This document shows positions 1 through 8,060 of a DNA stretch of 64,000 bases, piece by piece. The notes beneath the pieces were generated by a model. The model was not told the DNA's origin and did not search any database. It saw nothing but the letters and a program-made list of their open reading frames with translations. The DNA comes from Streptomyces sp. NBC_01210 (GTDB taxonomy: Bacteria > Actinomycetota > Actinomycetes > Streptomycetales > Streptomycetaceae), in the NCBI RefSeq assembly GCF_036010325.1, contig NZ_CP108549.1:3348001-3412000 (forward strand). Reading direction: 5' to 3'. The stretch's first letter is position 1, and each line of letters starts with the position of its first letter. A program made the translations under genes and the position numbers.

Positions 1-204
1 CACTGTGCAACCGCCGGTGAGCGGCAGCACGATCCACTCACTGTCCCCGGCGGCGAGGGAGTGTGAGGCGCCGGGCTCGAGCTCCAGTACACGCAGGCTG
101 GAGTACCCCCAGCCGGCCTGTTCGGGGTCGATGCGCAGGGCGTAGGGACCACGCGCCGCGGCACCCGCCGGTACGTACAGCTCCTGCAGCTTTTCGTCGC
201 TCAT
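1..204 (-). CDS. iolB: 5-deoxy-glucuronate isomerase IolB, N-terminal fragment
   Basis: Reads leftward and runs off the window edge, leaving about 68 N-terminal residues. The start ATG is at 202-204 (MSDEKLQELYVPAG). The visible part has the cupin-like N-terminus of IolB, including a Leu-Glu-Pro-Gly-Ala stretch and a Trp-Ile-Val-Leu-Pro strand ending in Gly-Gly-Cys. IolB isomerises 5-deoxy-glucuronate to 2-deoxy-5-keto-gluconate, the substrate of IolC, in cytoplasmic myo-inositol breakdown. It lies 16 bp downstream of the aldolase-like gene in the same direction, with iolC first in the series, so it is probably the third gene of an iol operon. The family call is inferred from a short fragment plus this context. 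Confidence 0.85.
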   Translation of the reverse strand, partial: MSDEKLQELYVPAGAAARGPYALRIDPEQAGWGYSSLRVLELEPGASHSLAAGDSEWIVLPLTGGCTV

Positions 205-220
205 GCCTTCTCCGTACCCC

Positions 221-1105
221 CTACAGCAGTCCAACGGCCGTATCGACCGCCCCGACGACGTCCCCGTCGACCGGATAGAGCAGCGAGCGTCCCACCACCA
301 GTCCCTGGACGGTGGGCAGTTGCAGCGCTCCACGCCATTTCTCGTACGCACCGTGCTGGTCGTCCCCGATCTCGCCACCGAGGAGGACCGCGGGGAGGGT
401 CGAGGTCTCCATCACGGCCGCCATGTCTTCGGGGTCGTCGGTCACGGGGACCTTCAGCCAGGTGTACGCGGAGGTGCCGGCCAGACCGGAGGCGATGGCG
501 ATGGACCGCGTGACGGCTTCGGCGCTGAGATCGTTGCGGAGGCGGCCGTCGACGCGGTGACAGATGAACGGCTCGATGAAGACGGGAAGCTGATGCTCGG
601 CCATCTCGTCGACGACGCGTGCGGTGGCGTGCAGTGTGTCGAGCGAGCCCGGGTCCTCGTAGTCGATGCGGAGCAGCAGTTTGCCCGCGTCGAAACCGAG
701 CCGGTCCAGGTCCTTGGCGCGGTGTCCGGTGAACCGGTCGTCGAGCTCGAAGGCCGCGCCCGCGAGGCCTCCGCGGTTCATCGAGCCCATCACGACCTTG
801 TCCTCGAGAGCACCGAGGAGGAGCAGGTCGTCGAGGATGTCGGCGGTGGCGAGGACGCCGTCGACGCCGGGGCGGGAGAGGGCGAGGCAGAGCCGCTCCA
901 GCAGGTCGAGGCGGTTGGCCATGGCGAGATGACGGTCGCCGACGGCGAGGGCGCCACGGGCGGGGTGGTCGGCGGCGATGATCATCAGTCGGCCGCTCTC
1001 GCCTATGAGCCGGGGCCGCCTGCGCCGCCGGGTGGCGGCTTCGGCGACGGCCTCGGGGTGGCGGGTGCGGATCCCGACGAGCTCGCCGATGTCGACGCGA
1101 CTCAC
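221..1105 (-). CDS. DeoC/LacD-like (beta/alpha)8 aldolase of the iol cluster
   Basis: A 294-residue protein resembling the actinobacterial Cgl0158-like TIM-barrel family, often annotated as deoxyribose-phosphate aldolase. Visible features are an Ala-Asp-His-Pro-Ala-Arg-Gly segment near residue 45, a Lys on a barrel strand (GKLLLRIDYEDPGS, about residue 145) and Gly-Gly-Glu followed by Gly-Leu-Val-Val-Gly-Arg at the C-terminus, like phosphate-binding loops of class I aldolases. It overlaps the end of iolC by 4 bp, so the two are translationally coupled, and iolB follows 16 bp later. By position it could cleave the IolC product, 2-deoxy-5-keto-gluconate 6-phosphate, as IolJ does in other bacteria. 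That substrate is inferred from context only. Confidence 0.75.
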   Translation of the reverse strand: MSRVDIGELVGIRTRHPEAVAEAATRRRRRPRLIGESGRLMIIAADHPARGALAVGDRHLAMANRLDLLERLCLALSRPGVDGVLATADILDDLLLLGALEDKVVMGSMNRGGLAGAAFELDDRFTGHRAKDLDRLGFDAGKLLLRIDYEDPGSLDTLHATARVVDEMAEHQLPVFIEPFICHRVDGRLRNDLSAEAVTRSIAIASGLAGTSAYTWLKVPVTDDPEDMAAVMETSTLPAVLLGGEIGDDQHGAYEKWRGALQLPTVQGLVVGRSLLYPVDGDVVGAVDTAVGLL

Positions 1106-2091
1106 GAGGCGGCTCCGGGCGGTATTGAGGGTCCGGGAGGGACGGGGGCGCCCTCGAGGACCTGGTCGACCTCGGCGGCGTACGGCATCGCGGTGGAGCA
1201 GGCGAGGCGGGCGGCGACAATGGCTCCGGCCGCGTTGGCGTACCGCATGATGCGCTCCAACTCCCAGCCCGACAGCAGCCCGTGGCAGAGCGCCCCGCCG
1301 AACGCGTCGCCCGCGCCCAGACCGTTGACCACCTCGACGGGGACCGGCGGGACCTCGGCCTGTGTCCCGTCGCGGTGAACGGCGAGGACGCCCTTGGGAC
1401 CCTGCTTGACGACGGCGAGCTCGACGCCGGCGGCAAGGAGCGCACGCGCGGCGGGGTACGGCTCGCGCTCACCGGTGGCGATCTCGCACTCCTCGAGATT
1501 GCCGACGGCGACGGTGGCCAGCGCGAGGGCCTGCGTGTAGTACGGCCGCGCCTCGTCCGGATCTCCCCAGAACATGGGCCGCCAGTCCAGGTCGAAGACG
1601 GTGGTGCCGGACTTGGCGCGGTGGGCGAGCGCGGCCAGCGTCGCGGTGCGGCTCGGTTCCGCGCACAGGCCCGTGCCGGTCATCCAGAAGACTCTCGCCT
1701 CGCGGATCGCCGCCATGTCCAGCTCGTGCTGGTGGATCTCGAGATCGGGTGCTTTCGGCTGCCGGTAGAAGTAGAGCGGGAAGTTGTCCGGAGGGAAGAT
1801 CTCGCAGAAGGTGACCGGGGTCGGGTACGCGGCCACCGGAGTCACCCAGCGGTCGTCGACCCCGAACTCCCCGAGCGCCTGGTGAAGATAGTCGCCGAAG
1901 GCGTCCTGCCCGGTGCGGGTGATCACCGCCGTCCGCCGGCCCAGCCGGGCTGCACCCACGGCGACATTCGTGGCCGAGCCGCCGAGGAACTTCCCGAACG
2001 TGTCGACCTGCGCCAACGGAACCCCGGTCCGCAGCGGATAGAGGTCTACGCCGATCCGGCCCATCGTGATCACGTCGTACGGCTGAGGCAT
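1102..2091 (-). CDS. iolC: 5-dehydro-2-deoxygluconokinase IolC
   Basis: A 329-residue PfkB-family sugar kinase. The N-terminal PfkB signature is seen as Gly-Lys-Phe-Leu-Gly-Gly-Ser-Ala-Thr-Asn-Val-Ala, and the C-terminal one as NGLGAGDAFGGALCHGLL, whose Asp is the catalytic base of the family. The start MPQPYDVITMGRIGVDLYP is typical of IolC, and length is normal. IolC phosphorylates 2-deoxy-5-keto-gluconate in the cytoplasm. It is the first gene of the leftward set iolC, aldolase-like gene, iolB; its stop overlaps the next start by 4 bp. Its promoter region carries the symmetric operator at 2149-2188, shared with the divergent isomerase gene. Confidence 0.9.
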   Translation of the reverse strand: MPQPYDVITMGRIGVDLYPLRTGVPLAQVDTFGKFLGGSATNVAVGAARLGRRTAVITRTGQDAFGDYLHQALGEFGVDDRWVTPVAAYPTPVTFCEIFPPDNFPLYFYRQPKAPDLEIHQHELDMAAIREARVFWMTGTGLCAEPSRTATLAALAHRAKSGTTVFDLDWRPMFWGDPDEARPYYTQALALATVAVGNLEECEIATGEREPYPAARALLAAGVELAVVKQGPKGVLAVHRDGTQAEVPPVPVEVVNGLGAGDAFGGALCHGLLSGWELERIMRYANAAGAIVAARLACSTAMPYAAEVDQVLEGAPVPPGPSIPPGAAS

Positions 2092-2148
2092 ACGCGTCCC
2101 TTCGGTTCGAGCCGGCTGTCCCCAGGTCTAGTGCTCCTCACTGAGCCC

Positions 2149-2188
2149 TGTCAACATTTTGTCCTTACATTCGGACGAAGCCTTGACA
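2149..2188. promoter_or_regulatory. Symmetric operator between divergent inositol-type genes
   Basis: Two nested inverted repeats share one centre (2168.5): TGTCAA at 2149-2154 with TTGACA at 2183-2188, and GTCC at 2161-2164 with GGAC at 2173-2176, each outer arm 6 bp from its inner arm. The outer arms also read as TTGACA-like -35 hexamers, one per strand, so a regulator bound here could block both promoters. A GntR- or LacI-type inositol regulator is a reasonable guess, but none is encoded in the window. Confidence 0.6.
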
Positions 2189-2219
2189 CCTTTCTTCGGC
2201 GGCCGGAAAGCTGACCCGC

Positions 2220-3131
2220 ATGACCTCCTCCGCCCCCGTCCTGAACCGCATCCGGGTCGGCTCGGCCCCCGACTCCTGGGGGGTGTGGTTCCCGGACGAT
2301 CCTCAGCAGGTCCCCTGGCGGCGCTTTCTGGATGAAGTCGCTGACGCCGGATACGAGTGGATCGAGCTCGGCCCGTACGGCTATCTCCCGAGCGATCCCG
2401 CCCACCTCACCGCGGAGACCGCCCGTCGCGGGCTGAAGGTCTCGGCCGGCACGGTCTTCACCGGGCTGCACCACGGACCGGCGGTCTGGGAGAAGACCTG
2501 GGCGCATGTCTCGGACATCGCTGCACTCACCCGGGCCATGGGCGCGGAACATCTGGTCGTCATCCCCTCCTTCTGGCGCGACGACAAGACGGGCCAGGTA
2601 CTGGAGGACCGCACCCTCACCCCGGCCCAGTGGCGCGATCTCACCACCCAGACCGAACGGTTGGGTCGCGAGGTGCGCGAGCGCTACGGACTGAAGATCG
2701 TCGTCCACCCGCACGCGGACACCCATATCGACAGCGAGGAGAACGTCAGCCGCTTCCTCGACGCCACCAACCCCGGCCTGGTCTCGCTCTGCCTGGACAC
2801 CGGGCACTACGCCTACTGCGGCGGCGACAGCGTCAAGCTGATCGAGACCTACGGGGAGCGGATCGGCTACCTCCACCTCAAGCAGGTGGACCCGGAGATC
2901 CTGGCCGAAGTGGTCGCGGACGAAGTGCCGTTCGGACCGGCCGTGGGCCGGGGCGTGATGTGCGAGCCGCCGGCCGGTGTGCCCGCGCTGGAGCCCGTAC
3001 TGGCCGCGGCCCAGGCACTCGACGTCGAGCTCTTCGCCATCGTCGAGCAGGACATGTATCCGTGCCCGCCGGACAAACCCTTCCCGATCGCCGAGCGGAC
3101 GCGCGGTTTCCTGCGCTCTTGCGGCGCCTGA
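2220..3131 (+). CDS. TIM-barrel sugar isomerase/dehydratase, IolE/IolH-like
   Basis: A 303-residue protein of the xylose isomerase-like AP endonuclease 2 superfamily. It starts with a strand and Ser-Ala-Pro-Asp-Ser-Trp-Gly, followed by WIELGPYGYLP, and carries metal-ligand candidates in VVHPHADTHI (about 160-170), CLDTGHYAYCGGD (about 190) and YLHLKQVD (about 217), ending with an Ile-Val-Glu-Gln-Asp strand. This pattern fits inosose dehydratase (IolE), the IolH subgroup or a related epimerase. It is divergent from iolC with only 128 bp between the starts, sharing the operator at 2149-2188, which supports a role in inositol or inosose metabolism. The exact reaction cannot be settled from sequence alone. 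Confidence 0.8.
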   Translation: MTSSAPVLNRIRVGSAPDSWGVWFPDDPQQVPWRRFLDEVADAGYEWIELGPYGYLPSDPAHLTAETARRGLKVSAGTVFTGLHHGPAVWEKTWAHVSDIAALTRAMGAEHLVVIPSFWRDDKTGQVLEDRTLTPAQWRDLTTQTERLGREVRERYGLKIVVHPHADTHIDSEENVSRFLDATNPGLVSLCLDTGHYAYCGGDSVKLIETYGERIGYLHLKQVDPEILAEVVADEVPFGPAVGRGVMCEPPAGVPALEPVLAAAQALDVELFAIVEQDMYPCPPDKPFPIAERTRGFLRSCGA

Positions 3132-3344
3132 GGCTCACGCACCACTTCTGTCACGGTTGTCGCCTCCTCGTCACGCATGTCTCGATTAAGCGGGGCTTCC
3201 GTCACAGGCAATCAACAGCCCCATTCCTCCTCTCGCTCGGCATCGTTGCAACGGGCACAGGCTCAGTGATCACCAGCGTCCGCGCGCAGCTCACCCGACG
3301 GCCCCCGCGCCGCCGCTGCCGCGACGCAGGGAGGTGGCACAACC

Positions 3345-3542
3345 ATGGCGGACAGAAGGCTCTGGTCCTACAAGGAGATCGCCGCGCACATCCAGGTGCA
3401 GCCGGACACGGTCCGTTCGTACCGCAAGCACGGTCTTCTCCCGCCGCCCGACCATGTGGAGGCCGGCAAGCCCTACTGGCACGCGGACACGATCCGCGTC
3501 TGGGTGGCCAATCGCCCCGGGAACAGGGGCCGCAGGGACTGA
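3345..3542 (+). CDS. Small helix-turn-helix DNA-binding protein
   Basis: A 65-residue protein that is almost entirely one winged-helix/MerR-like or excisionase-like domain: LWSYKEIAAHIQVQPDTVRSY forms the helix-turn-helix, followed by a wing-like LLPPPDHVEAGKPYWHADTI and a basic tail (Arg-Gly-Arg-Arg-Asp). The start ATG follows a GGGAGG Shine-Dalgarno site at 3328-3333. Such single-domain proteins are common in actinomycetes, sometimes as phage or plasmid remnants and sometimes as core regulators. No integrase or attachment site is nearby, so a mobile origin is not supported. The target is unknown. Confidence 0.75.
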   Translation: MADRRLWSYKEIAAHIQVQPDTVRSYRKHGLLPPPDHVEAGKPYWHADTIRVWVANRPGNRGRRD

Positions 3543-3690
3543 GAGCCAAAGGGGCTGAGAACCGCAGATCTGGAGCCGCCGGACCCACGCCGCCTGCGTG
3601 CGTGCGTGCATGGATGCGGGGACGTCTTCCTTCCTCGCGGTCAACCTTAATCAGTTGCTCACTTCAGAGGCCTGGCCCGACAATCCCCCG

Positions 3691-4275
3691 GTGACTCAGC
3701 AGCCGACTGCGGACTTCTCCGTCAAGCCCACCCTCATTGGCGAGAAGGTGATTCTGCGTCCTTTCACCGGAGCGGATGCGACCGCCATGGCCGCGATTCT
3801 GGGCGATCCGGAGGTGAGCGTCTTCACCGGGTCCGCCCACGAGGGCGAAATGGACCTGGAGCAGCTGCGCGCCTGGTACGGAACGCGCAACGACCGGACC
3901 GACCGGCTCGACCTCGCCGTGGTGGACCGGGCCGGCGGCGAGGTCGTCGGTGAAGTCGTCCTCCATGAGTGGGACGCACACAACCGCAGCTGCCGCTTCC
4001 GCACCCTGATCGGCCCGAAGGGACGCAACCGGGGCCTGGGCACCGAGGCCACCCGGCTGGTTGTCGGGCACGGCTTCGAGCAACTGGGCCTGAACCGGAT
4101 CGCGTTGGGTGTCTTCAACTTCAACCCGCGCGCAATCCGGGTCTATGAGAAGGCCGGCTTTGTGGCGGAGGGGACCGAGCGCGAGGCGCTGCTCCACGAG
4201 GGCCAGTGGATCGACGCCACCTCTATGTCGATCCTGGCCCGGGAGTGGGCGGTCCACCGCGGCGTCAGGCCTTGA
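3691..4275 (+). CDS. GNAT-family N-acetyltransferase (RimJ/RimL-like)
   Basis: A 194-residue GNAT acetyltransferase: VILRPFTGADATAM opens the fold, the acetyl-CoA loop is GPKGRNRGLGTEA (about residues 108-120), and NPRAIRVYEKAGFVAEG is the typical C-terminal motif. It probably transfers acetyl from acetyl-CoA to a protein N-terminus or small amine. The frame is open upstream to an ATG at 3598, but homology begins just after the GTG at 3691, which I chose. No Shine-Dalgarno site stands close to that GTG; a GACAAT hexamer at 3679-3684 would place transcription start at or near it, so leaderless expression is possible. The 3' end overlaps the convergent mmpL gene by 11 bp. Confidence 0.85.
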   Translation: MTQQPTADFSVKPTLIGEKVILRPFTGADATAMAAILGDPEVSVFTGSAHEGEMDLEQLRAWYGTRNDRTDRLDLAVVDRAGGEVVGEVVLHEWDAHNRSCRFRTLIGPKGRNRGLGTEATRLVVGHGFEQLGLNRIALGVFNFNPRAIRVYEKAGFVAEGTEREALLHEGQWIDATSMSILAREWAVHRGVRP

Positions 4276-6616
4276 CCCTGTCCCGTGCCGCGTCGGGATC
4301 CGATTCCGGTTCCGATGCCGGATCCGGTTCCGATGCCGGATCCGGCTCCGAATCCGGCCGCGGTACGGGCTGCGGCACGGGCCGCGATATCTCTCCCTCG
4401 GTCAGCCCGAACCGTTCATGGAAGCGGCGCAGCGGCCCGGGGGCCCACCAGGTCGAGGCGCCCATCAGTTTCATGACCGAGGGAACCAGCAGACTGCGCA
4501 CCACCATGGCGTCCATCAGCACGGCCAGCGCGATTCCGAGGCCGAGCATCTTGGTGTTGGTCACCCGTGAGGTGCCGATGCCCACCATCACCACCGCGAG
4601 GATCACGGCCGCCGCGGTGATCAGCCCGCCGGTGCGCTGAAGTCCGAATCTCACCGCGTGCTCATGGTCACCCGTGTGGTCGTACTCCTCCTTGATCCGG
4701 GAGAGCAGAAAGACGCCGTAGTCCATGGACAGCCCGAAGGCGATGCAGAACATCAGCACGGGGAGCGTCGTCTCGATGTCTCCGGTGGAGGTGAAGGAGA
4801 GCAGCCCGGAGAGGTGCCCGTCCTGGAAGACCCAGACCACGGCGCCGAACATCGCCGTCAGACTGAGGGCGTTGAGCACGACCGCCTGGATGGGGATGAG
4901 CACACTGCCGGTGAGCAGGAAGACCAGCAGCAGCGTCACTATGGCGATGATCGCCAGCGCCAGCGGCAGCCGGTCGGCGATAGCGGCCTTGGAGTCCTCC
5001 AGCACCGCGGCCCGGCCGGTCACCGAGGTCGCGAACGGGGCCGATACATCCCGCAGTTCATGCACGAGCCGCTGGGCCTCCTCGCCCACCGCCTCCCCCT
5101 TGGGCTGCACTGTGAGGTAGGCGGACCCGCCCGAGGTGACGGGCCCGTCCACCCGCAGCACACCCGGGAGGGCGGCGATCTTGTCGCGGTACTCGGCGTA
5201 TTCGGCGGGGGTCGTCGCGGACACGGAACCGCTGTCCTCGGCGAAGACCTCGAGACCGCCGGCGGGGCTGCCGGGGAAGCCGTCCCGTATCTGTTGCTGA
5301 ACGACATGGACCTCGGCGGTCGACGGCAGCTGGCGGTCGTCGGGGGTACCGAACTTCACACCCAGGAAGGGCAGTCCGAGCAGCACAAGACCGGCCACGG
5401 TGGCGAACGCGAACAGAGGGGCCCGGCGCATCACCAGCCCGGCGACCCATGCCCATCCGGCTCCGGCCGCCTCCTGGTCCGCGGGCGCTTTCTGGTCCGC
5501 GGCCGACGCCTTGTCAGCCCCAGCCTCATCGGACGATGCGCCGTCACGCCGGCCACGCTTGAGAAGGCGGCGCAGATCCAGCGCATTGACCCGGTGCCCA
5601 AGCAGCATCAGGGCGGCTGGGAGCAGCACCAGCGCGGCCCCTGCCGCCAGAAGGACCACGGCGATCCCGGCGTAGGCGAAGGACCGCAGGAAGTACTGCG
5701 GGAAGACCAGCATCGCGGCCAGCGACACGGCCACGGTGAGGGCGGAGAACAGAACGGTGCGGCCCGCGGTGCGCAGAGTGATGCCGATCGCCTCCCGCAC
5801 CTCGGCCCCATCGGCCAACTCCTCGCGGAATCGGCGCACGATGAACAGGGCGTAGTCGATGGCGAGTCCGAGCCCCAGGGCCGTGGTGAGGTTCTGCGCG
5901 AAGACCGAGACATCGGCGAACTCGGTGATGCCGCGCAGGACGGCGTTCGTCCCCAGGATGGCGACGATGCCGACGCCCAGCGGGAGCAGTGCCGCGATCG
6001 CGCTGCCGAAGACCATGACCAGCAGCACCAGCGTCACCGGCAGAGCGATCAGCTCTGCCCGCAGCAGGTCCTCCTGGATGGTCGTGGTCATCTCGTGCTG
6101 CAGGGCGACGGGGCCGCCGATCGAGACCTGCACCGGGCCGTGCGCCCCCCGGAAGTCCGGCGCTATCCGCTCCAGCACCTCGGAGGTGGCTTTCTCGTCG
6201 CCCTCGATCCGGGCCGCGATCAGCGCCTGATGCCCGTCGCCGGCACGCAGCGCGGGTGAGCGGGTCCCCCAGTACGATCCGACACCTGTGACGTCCTTCT
6301 CGGCGGCGAGCCGCTCCCCGAGCCGCCGTCCCTCGGCGGCGACCGCCGGGTCGTCCACACTCGCCCGTCCGCTGTCCACGAGCAGCAGCAGATTCGGCTG
6401 GGAGGCCGGGAACTCCCGCTCCAGCGCCTCTGTCGCATACGTCGACTCGGCAGCCGGGTCCTGCCAGCCGCCGCTCCCCATCCGCTCGGCGACCCCGCTT
6501 CCGGCGAACACCGCGAGTGCAGTGAGCACCAGCGCGGCCAGCAGCGAGAGCCGTGGCCGCGCGGTCACGAACCGGGTCCATCCCCCGACCGGCGGTGGGC
6601 TGTTGACTTCGGACAT
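4265..6616 (-). CDS. MmpL-family RND exporter
   Basis: A 783-residue inner-membrane transporter with the duplicated MmpL layout: one N-terminal membrane helix, a soluble domain, five helices, then the same again. Each half carries the signature Asp-Tyr pair of the proton-relay helix, D254-Y255 (GLAIDYALFIVRR) and D632-Y633 (GLSMDYGVFLLSRIKEEYD). A charged linker lies near residue 370, and the cytoplasmic C-terminus has a Pro-Asp-Ser-Glu-Pro-Asp-Ala-rich repeat. MmpL proteins export lipids, pigments or hydrophobic drugs using the proton gradient; the substrate here is unknown. The gene is divergent from a TetR gene with a long palindrome between, so substrate-induced derepression by that regulator is likely. 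Confidence 0.92.
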   Translation of the reverse strand: MSEVNSPPPVGGWTRFVTARPRLSLLAALVLTALAVFAGSGVAERMGSGGWQDPAAESTYATEALEREFPASQPNLLLLVDSGRASVDDPAVAAEGRRLGERLAAEKDVTGVGSYWGTRSPALRAGDGHQALIAARIEGDEKATSEVLERIAPDFRGAHGPVQVSIGGPVALQHEMTTTIQEDLLRAELIALPVTLVLLVMVFGSAIAALLPLGVGIVAILGTNAVLRGITEFADVSVFAQNLTTALGLGLAIDYALFIVRRFREELADGAEVREAIGITLRTAGRTVLFSALTVAVSLAAMLVFPQYFLRSFAYAGIAVVLLAAGAALVLLPAALMLLGHRVNALDLRRLLKRGRRDGASSDEAGADKASAADQKAPADQEAAGAGWAWVAGLVMRRAPLFAFATVAGLVLLGLPFLGVKFGTPDDRQLPSTAEVHVVQQQIRDGFPGSPAGGLEVFAEDSGSVSATTPAEYAEYRDKIAALPGVLRVDGPVTSGGSAYLTVQPKGEAVGEEAQRLVHELRDVSAPFATSVTGRAAVLEDSKAAIADRLPLALAIIAIVTLLLVFLLTGSVLIPIQAVVLNALSLTAMFGAVVWVFQDGHLSGLLSFTSTGDIETTLPVLMFCIAFGLSMDYGVFLLSRIKEEYDHTGDHEHAVRFGLQRTGGLITAAAVILAVVMVGIGTSRVTNTKMLGLGIALAVLMDAMVVRSLLVPSVMKLMGASTWWAPGPLRRFHERFGLTEGEISRPVPQPVPRPDSEPDPASEPDPASEPESDPDAARDRVKA

Positions 6617-6692
6617 GGTGCGGTGTCCCCTTCACCGTGGCCCATGCGCAGGCCCCCCGGGCAGGCAGCATGGGTCGACCATTGCCATAGAC

Positions 6693-6753
6693 TGGCAAAC
6701 ACGAGCTATCGCTCGCATTAACCAAGAATGCGAGCGACCACTCGTGTTTGTCA
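6693..6753. promoter_or_regulatory. Coaxial double palindrome, probable TetR operator
   Basis: Two inverted repeats share the centre at 6723. The outer arms are TGGCAAACACGAG (6693-6705) and CTCGTGTTTGTCA (6741-6753), matching at 12 of 13 positions. The inner arms CGCTCGCATT (6710-6719) and AATGCGAGCG (6727-6736) match perfectly, with a 7-bp spacer. A smaller palindrome TTGCCA-N5-TGGCAA (6682-6698) overlaps the left arm. It sits between divergent mmpL and tetR, where a TetR protein would repress both. The length suggests two dimers or two operators. Confidence 0.75.
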
Positions 6754-6781
6754 ACCACCGTCAGGAAGCTGGGGATTTCAC

Positions 6782-7534
6782 GTGCCGGAGCCCACGACCC
6801 CGGAGCCCGCCGCGACCACGGAGCCTGCCGCGACCACAGGGGCCGCCAAGCCGCGCCGCCGCCAGGCCCGCGGGGAGCGCCGTATCGCCCAGCTCCTCGA
6901 CGCCGCCTCGAACGTCTTCTGCACCACGGGCTACACCGCGGCCAGCACCAACGCCATCGCCCGCGAGGCCGGCGTCTCCCCCGGCACGCTCTACCAGTTC
7001 TTCCCGAACAAGGAGGCCATCGCCGTCGAACTCGGCGGCCGACTCCTCCAGCAGTGGCGCGAGTCCCACGGCGCGGCCCTGACCGCCGCCAACCTCGACC
7101 TCCCGCTCGACCAGCTGCTGGACGCGGTCCTCGATCCGCTCTTCGCCTTCAATCACGAGAACCCGGCCTTCGCTGCCCTGGTGCACGGTCCCGATGTCCC
7201 GGGCCAGATCACGCAGGAGTTCGACGCCCTGCACGCAGTGCTGCTCACCCGGATCGAGCAGATCGTCGCGAGCTTCCTCCCCGACGCACCGCCCGCCGAG
7301 CTCTCCCGCGTCGCGACCATGATTTTCGCCATCTTCAAAGCGGGGCTCGACCTGGTCCTCGCCCACGAGGGCGAGGAGCGGCAGACGTACATCGATGAGA
7401 TCAAGAAGGTCATGTTCCGATACCTGGCCCCCATCGTCGGTGTCTGCCCGGCCGAGGAGCAGGCCGGGCAGCAGGCCGGGCAGCAGGCCGAGGAGCAGCA
7501 GCGGAACGCGCGGCCCGGCCCGCATACACGCTAA
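6782..7534 (+). CDS. TetR-family repressor of the mmpL gene (predicted)
   Basis: A 250-residue TetR regulator. After a low-complexity Pro/Glu/Ala/Thr leader, the HTH reads FCTTGYTAASTNAIAREAG followed by VSPGTLYQFFPNKEAIAVEL, about residues 45-85. The ligand-binding part is alpha-helical and the tail is a Gln-Ala-Gly-Gln repeat. The GTG at 6782 is chosen because it follows GGAAG/GGGGA purine runs at 6763-6773; an upstream in-frame ATG at 6728 lies inside the palindrome. It is divergent from mmpL across that palindrome, so autoregulation and control of the exporter are expected. Its stop codon shares its last base with the copper operator at 7534-7550. Confidence 0.88.
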   Translation: MPEPTTPEPAATTEPAATTGAAKPRRRQARGERRIAQLLDAASNVFCTTGYTAASTNAIAREAGVSPGTLYQFFPNKEAIAVELGGRLLQQWRESHGAALTAANLDLPLDQLLDAVLDPLFAFNHENPAFAALVHGPDVPGQITQEFDALHAVLLTRIEQIVASFLPDAPPAELSRVATMIFAIFKAGLDLVLAHEGEERQTYIDEIKKVMFRYLAPIVGVCPAEEQAGQQAGQQAEEQQRNARPGPHTR

Positions 7535-7550
7535 TACCCCCTAGGGGTAT
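7534..7550. promoter_or_regulatory. CsoR-type copper operator
   Basis: ATACCCC-CTA-GGGGTAT is the G-tract inverted repeat bound by the Cu(I) sensor CsoR in actinobacteria. It begins at the last base of the tetR stop codon and overlaps a TATAGT hexamer (7548-7553) usable as the -10 of copZ, about 90 bp before its start. Cu(I) binding to CsoR should release repression. No csoR gene is in the window. Confidence 0.85.
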
Positions 7551-7643
7551 AGTCTGAAGTGCATCAGGAAGGCTCGGCACTCCCGCGGCCCTCCGGCACA
7601 CCATGACCTCGTACGTGTTGCACCCCCGAAGAGGAGAAACGCC

Positions 7644-7961
7644 ATGACCGCCGAGACGAAGACCGAGACCGAGACCGCCCAGGCGCCCGGCTCCGGCTGC
7701 TGCGGCGGCGGCGCCTGTGGCACCGGCACGGCCGACGTACAGATCGGCGGCGTCACCACCGTCTACCAGGTCACGGGCATGACCTGCGGTCACTGCGAAG
7801 GCGCCGTCTCCAGCGAGATCTCCGAGCTGCCGGGCGTCACCTCGGTGGAGGCGGTCGCCTCCACCGGTCGGGTGACCGTGATCTCCGAGGCCCCGCTCGA
7901 CGACGCCGCGGTCCGCGAAGCCGTCGACGAGGCCGGGTACGAGCTCGTCGGGCAGGCCTGA
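7644..7961 (+). CDS. copZ: Copper chaperone CopZ with Cys-rich N-terminus
   Basis: A 105-residue protein with one heavy-metal-associated domain (about residues 38-105), whose Cu(I) motif is Gly-Met-Thr-Cys-Gly-His-Cys, fold beta-alpha-beta-beta-alpha-beta. The N-terminal 35 residues add a cysteine-rich segment, GSGCCGGGACGTG, not found in the minimal chaperone; it could bind extra Cu(I). A strong Shine-Dalgarno GAGGAGAAA precedes the ATG. It carries cytoplasmic Cu(I) to the CopA exporter, whose gene lies 99 bp downstream, and both are expected to respond to the operator at 7534-7550. Confidence 0.93.
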   Translation: MTAETKTETETAQAPGSGCCGGGACGTGTADVQIGGVTTVYQVTGMTCGHCEGAVSSEISELPGVTSVEAVASTGRVTVISEAPLDDAAVREAVDEAGYELVGQA

Positions 7962-8060
7962 GCACTCACCTCCGCACCCGCAAGGCCCTCCGCCGGGTCG
8001 TACCCGACCAGTCCGATACTGGGTCCCGTACGGCCCGGCCCCGTTTTCTGGAGTCCTGAA

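Noticed and set aside
3345..3542. Phage or plasmid excisionase
   Set aside because: The HTH type fits, but there is no integrase, relaxase, tRNA attachment site or GC shift near it, so a mobile origin is not supported.
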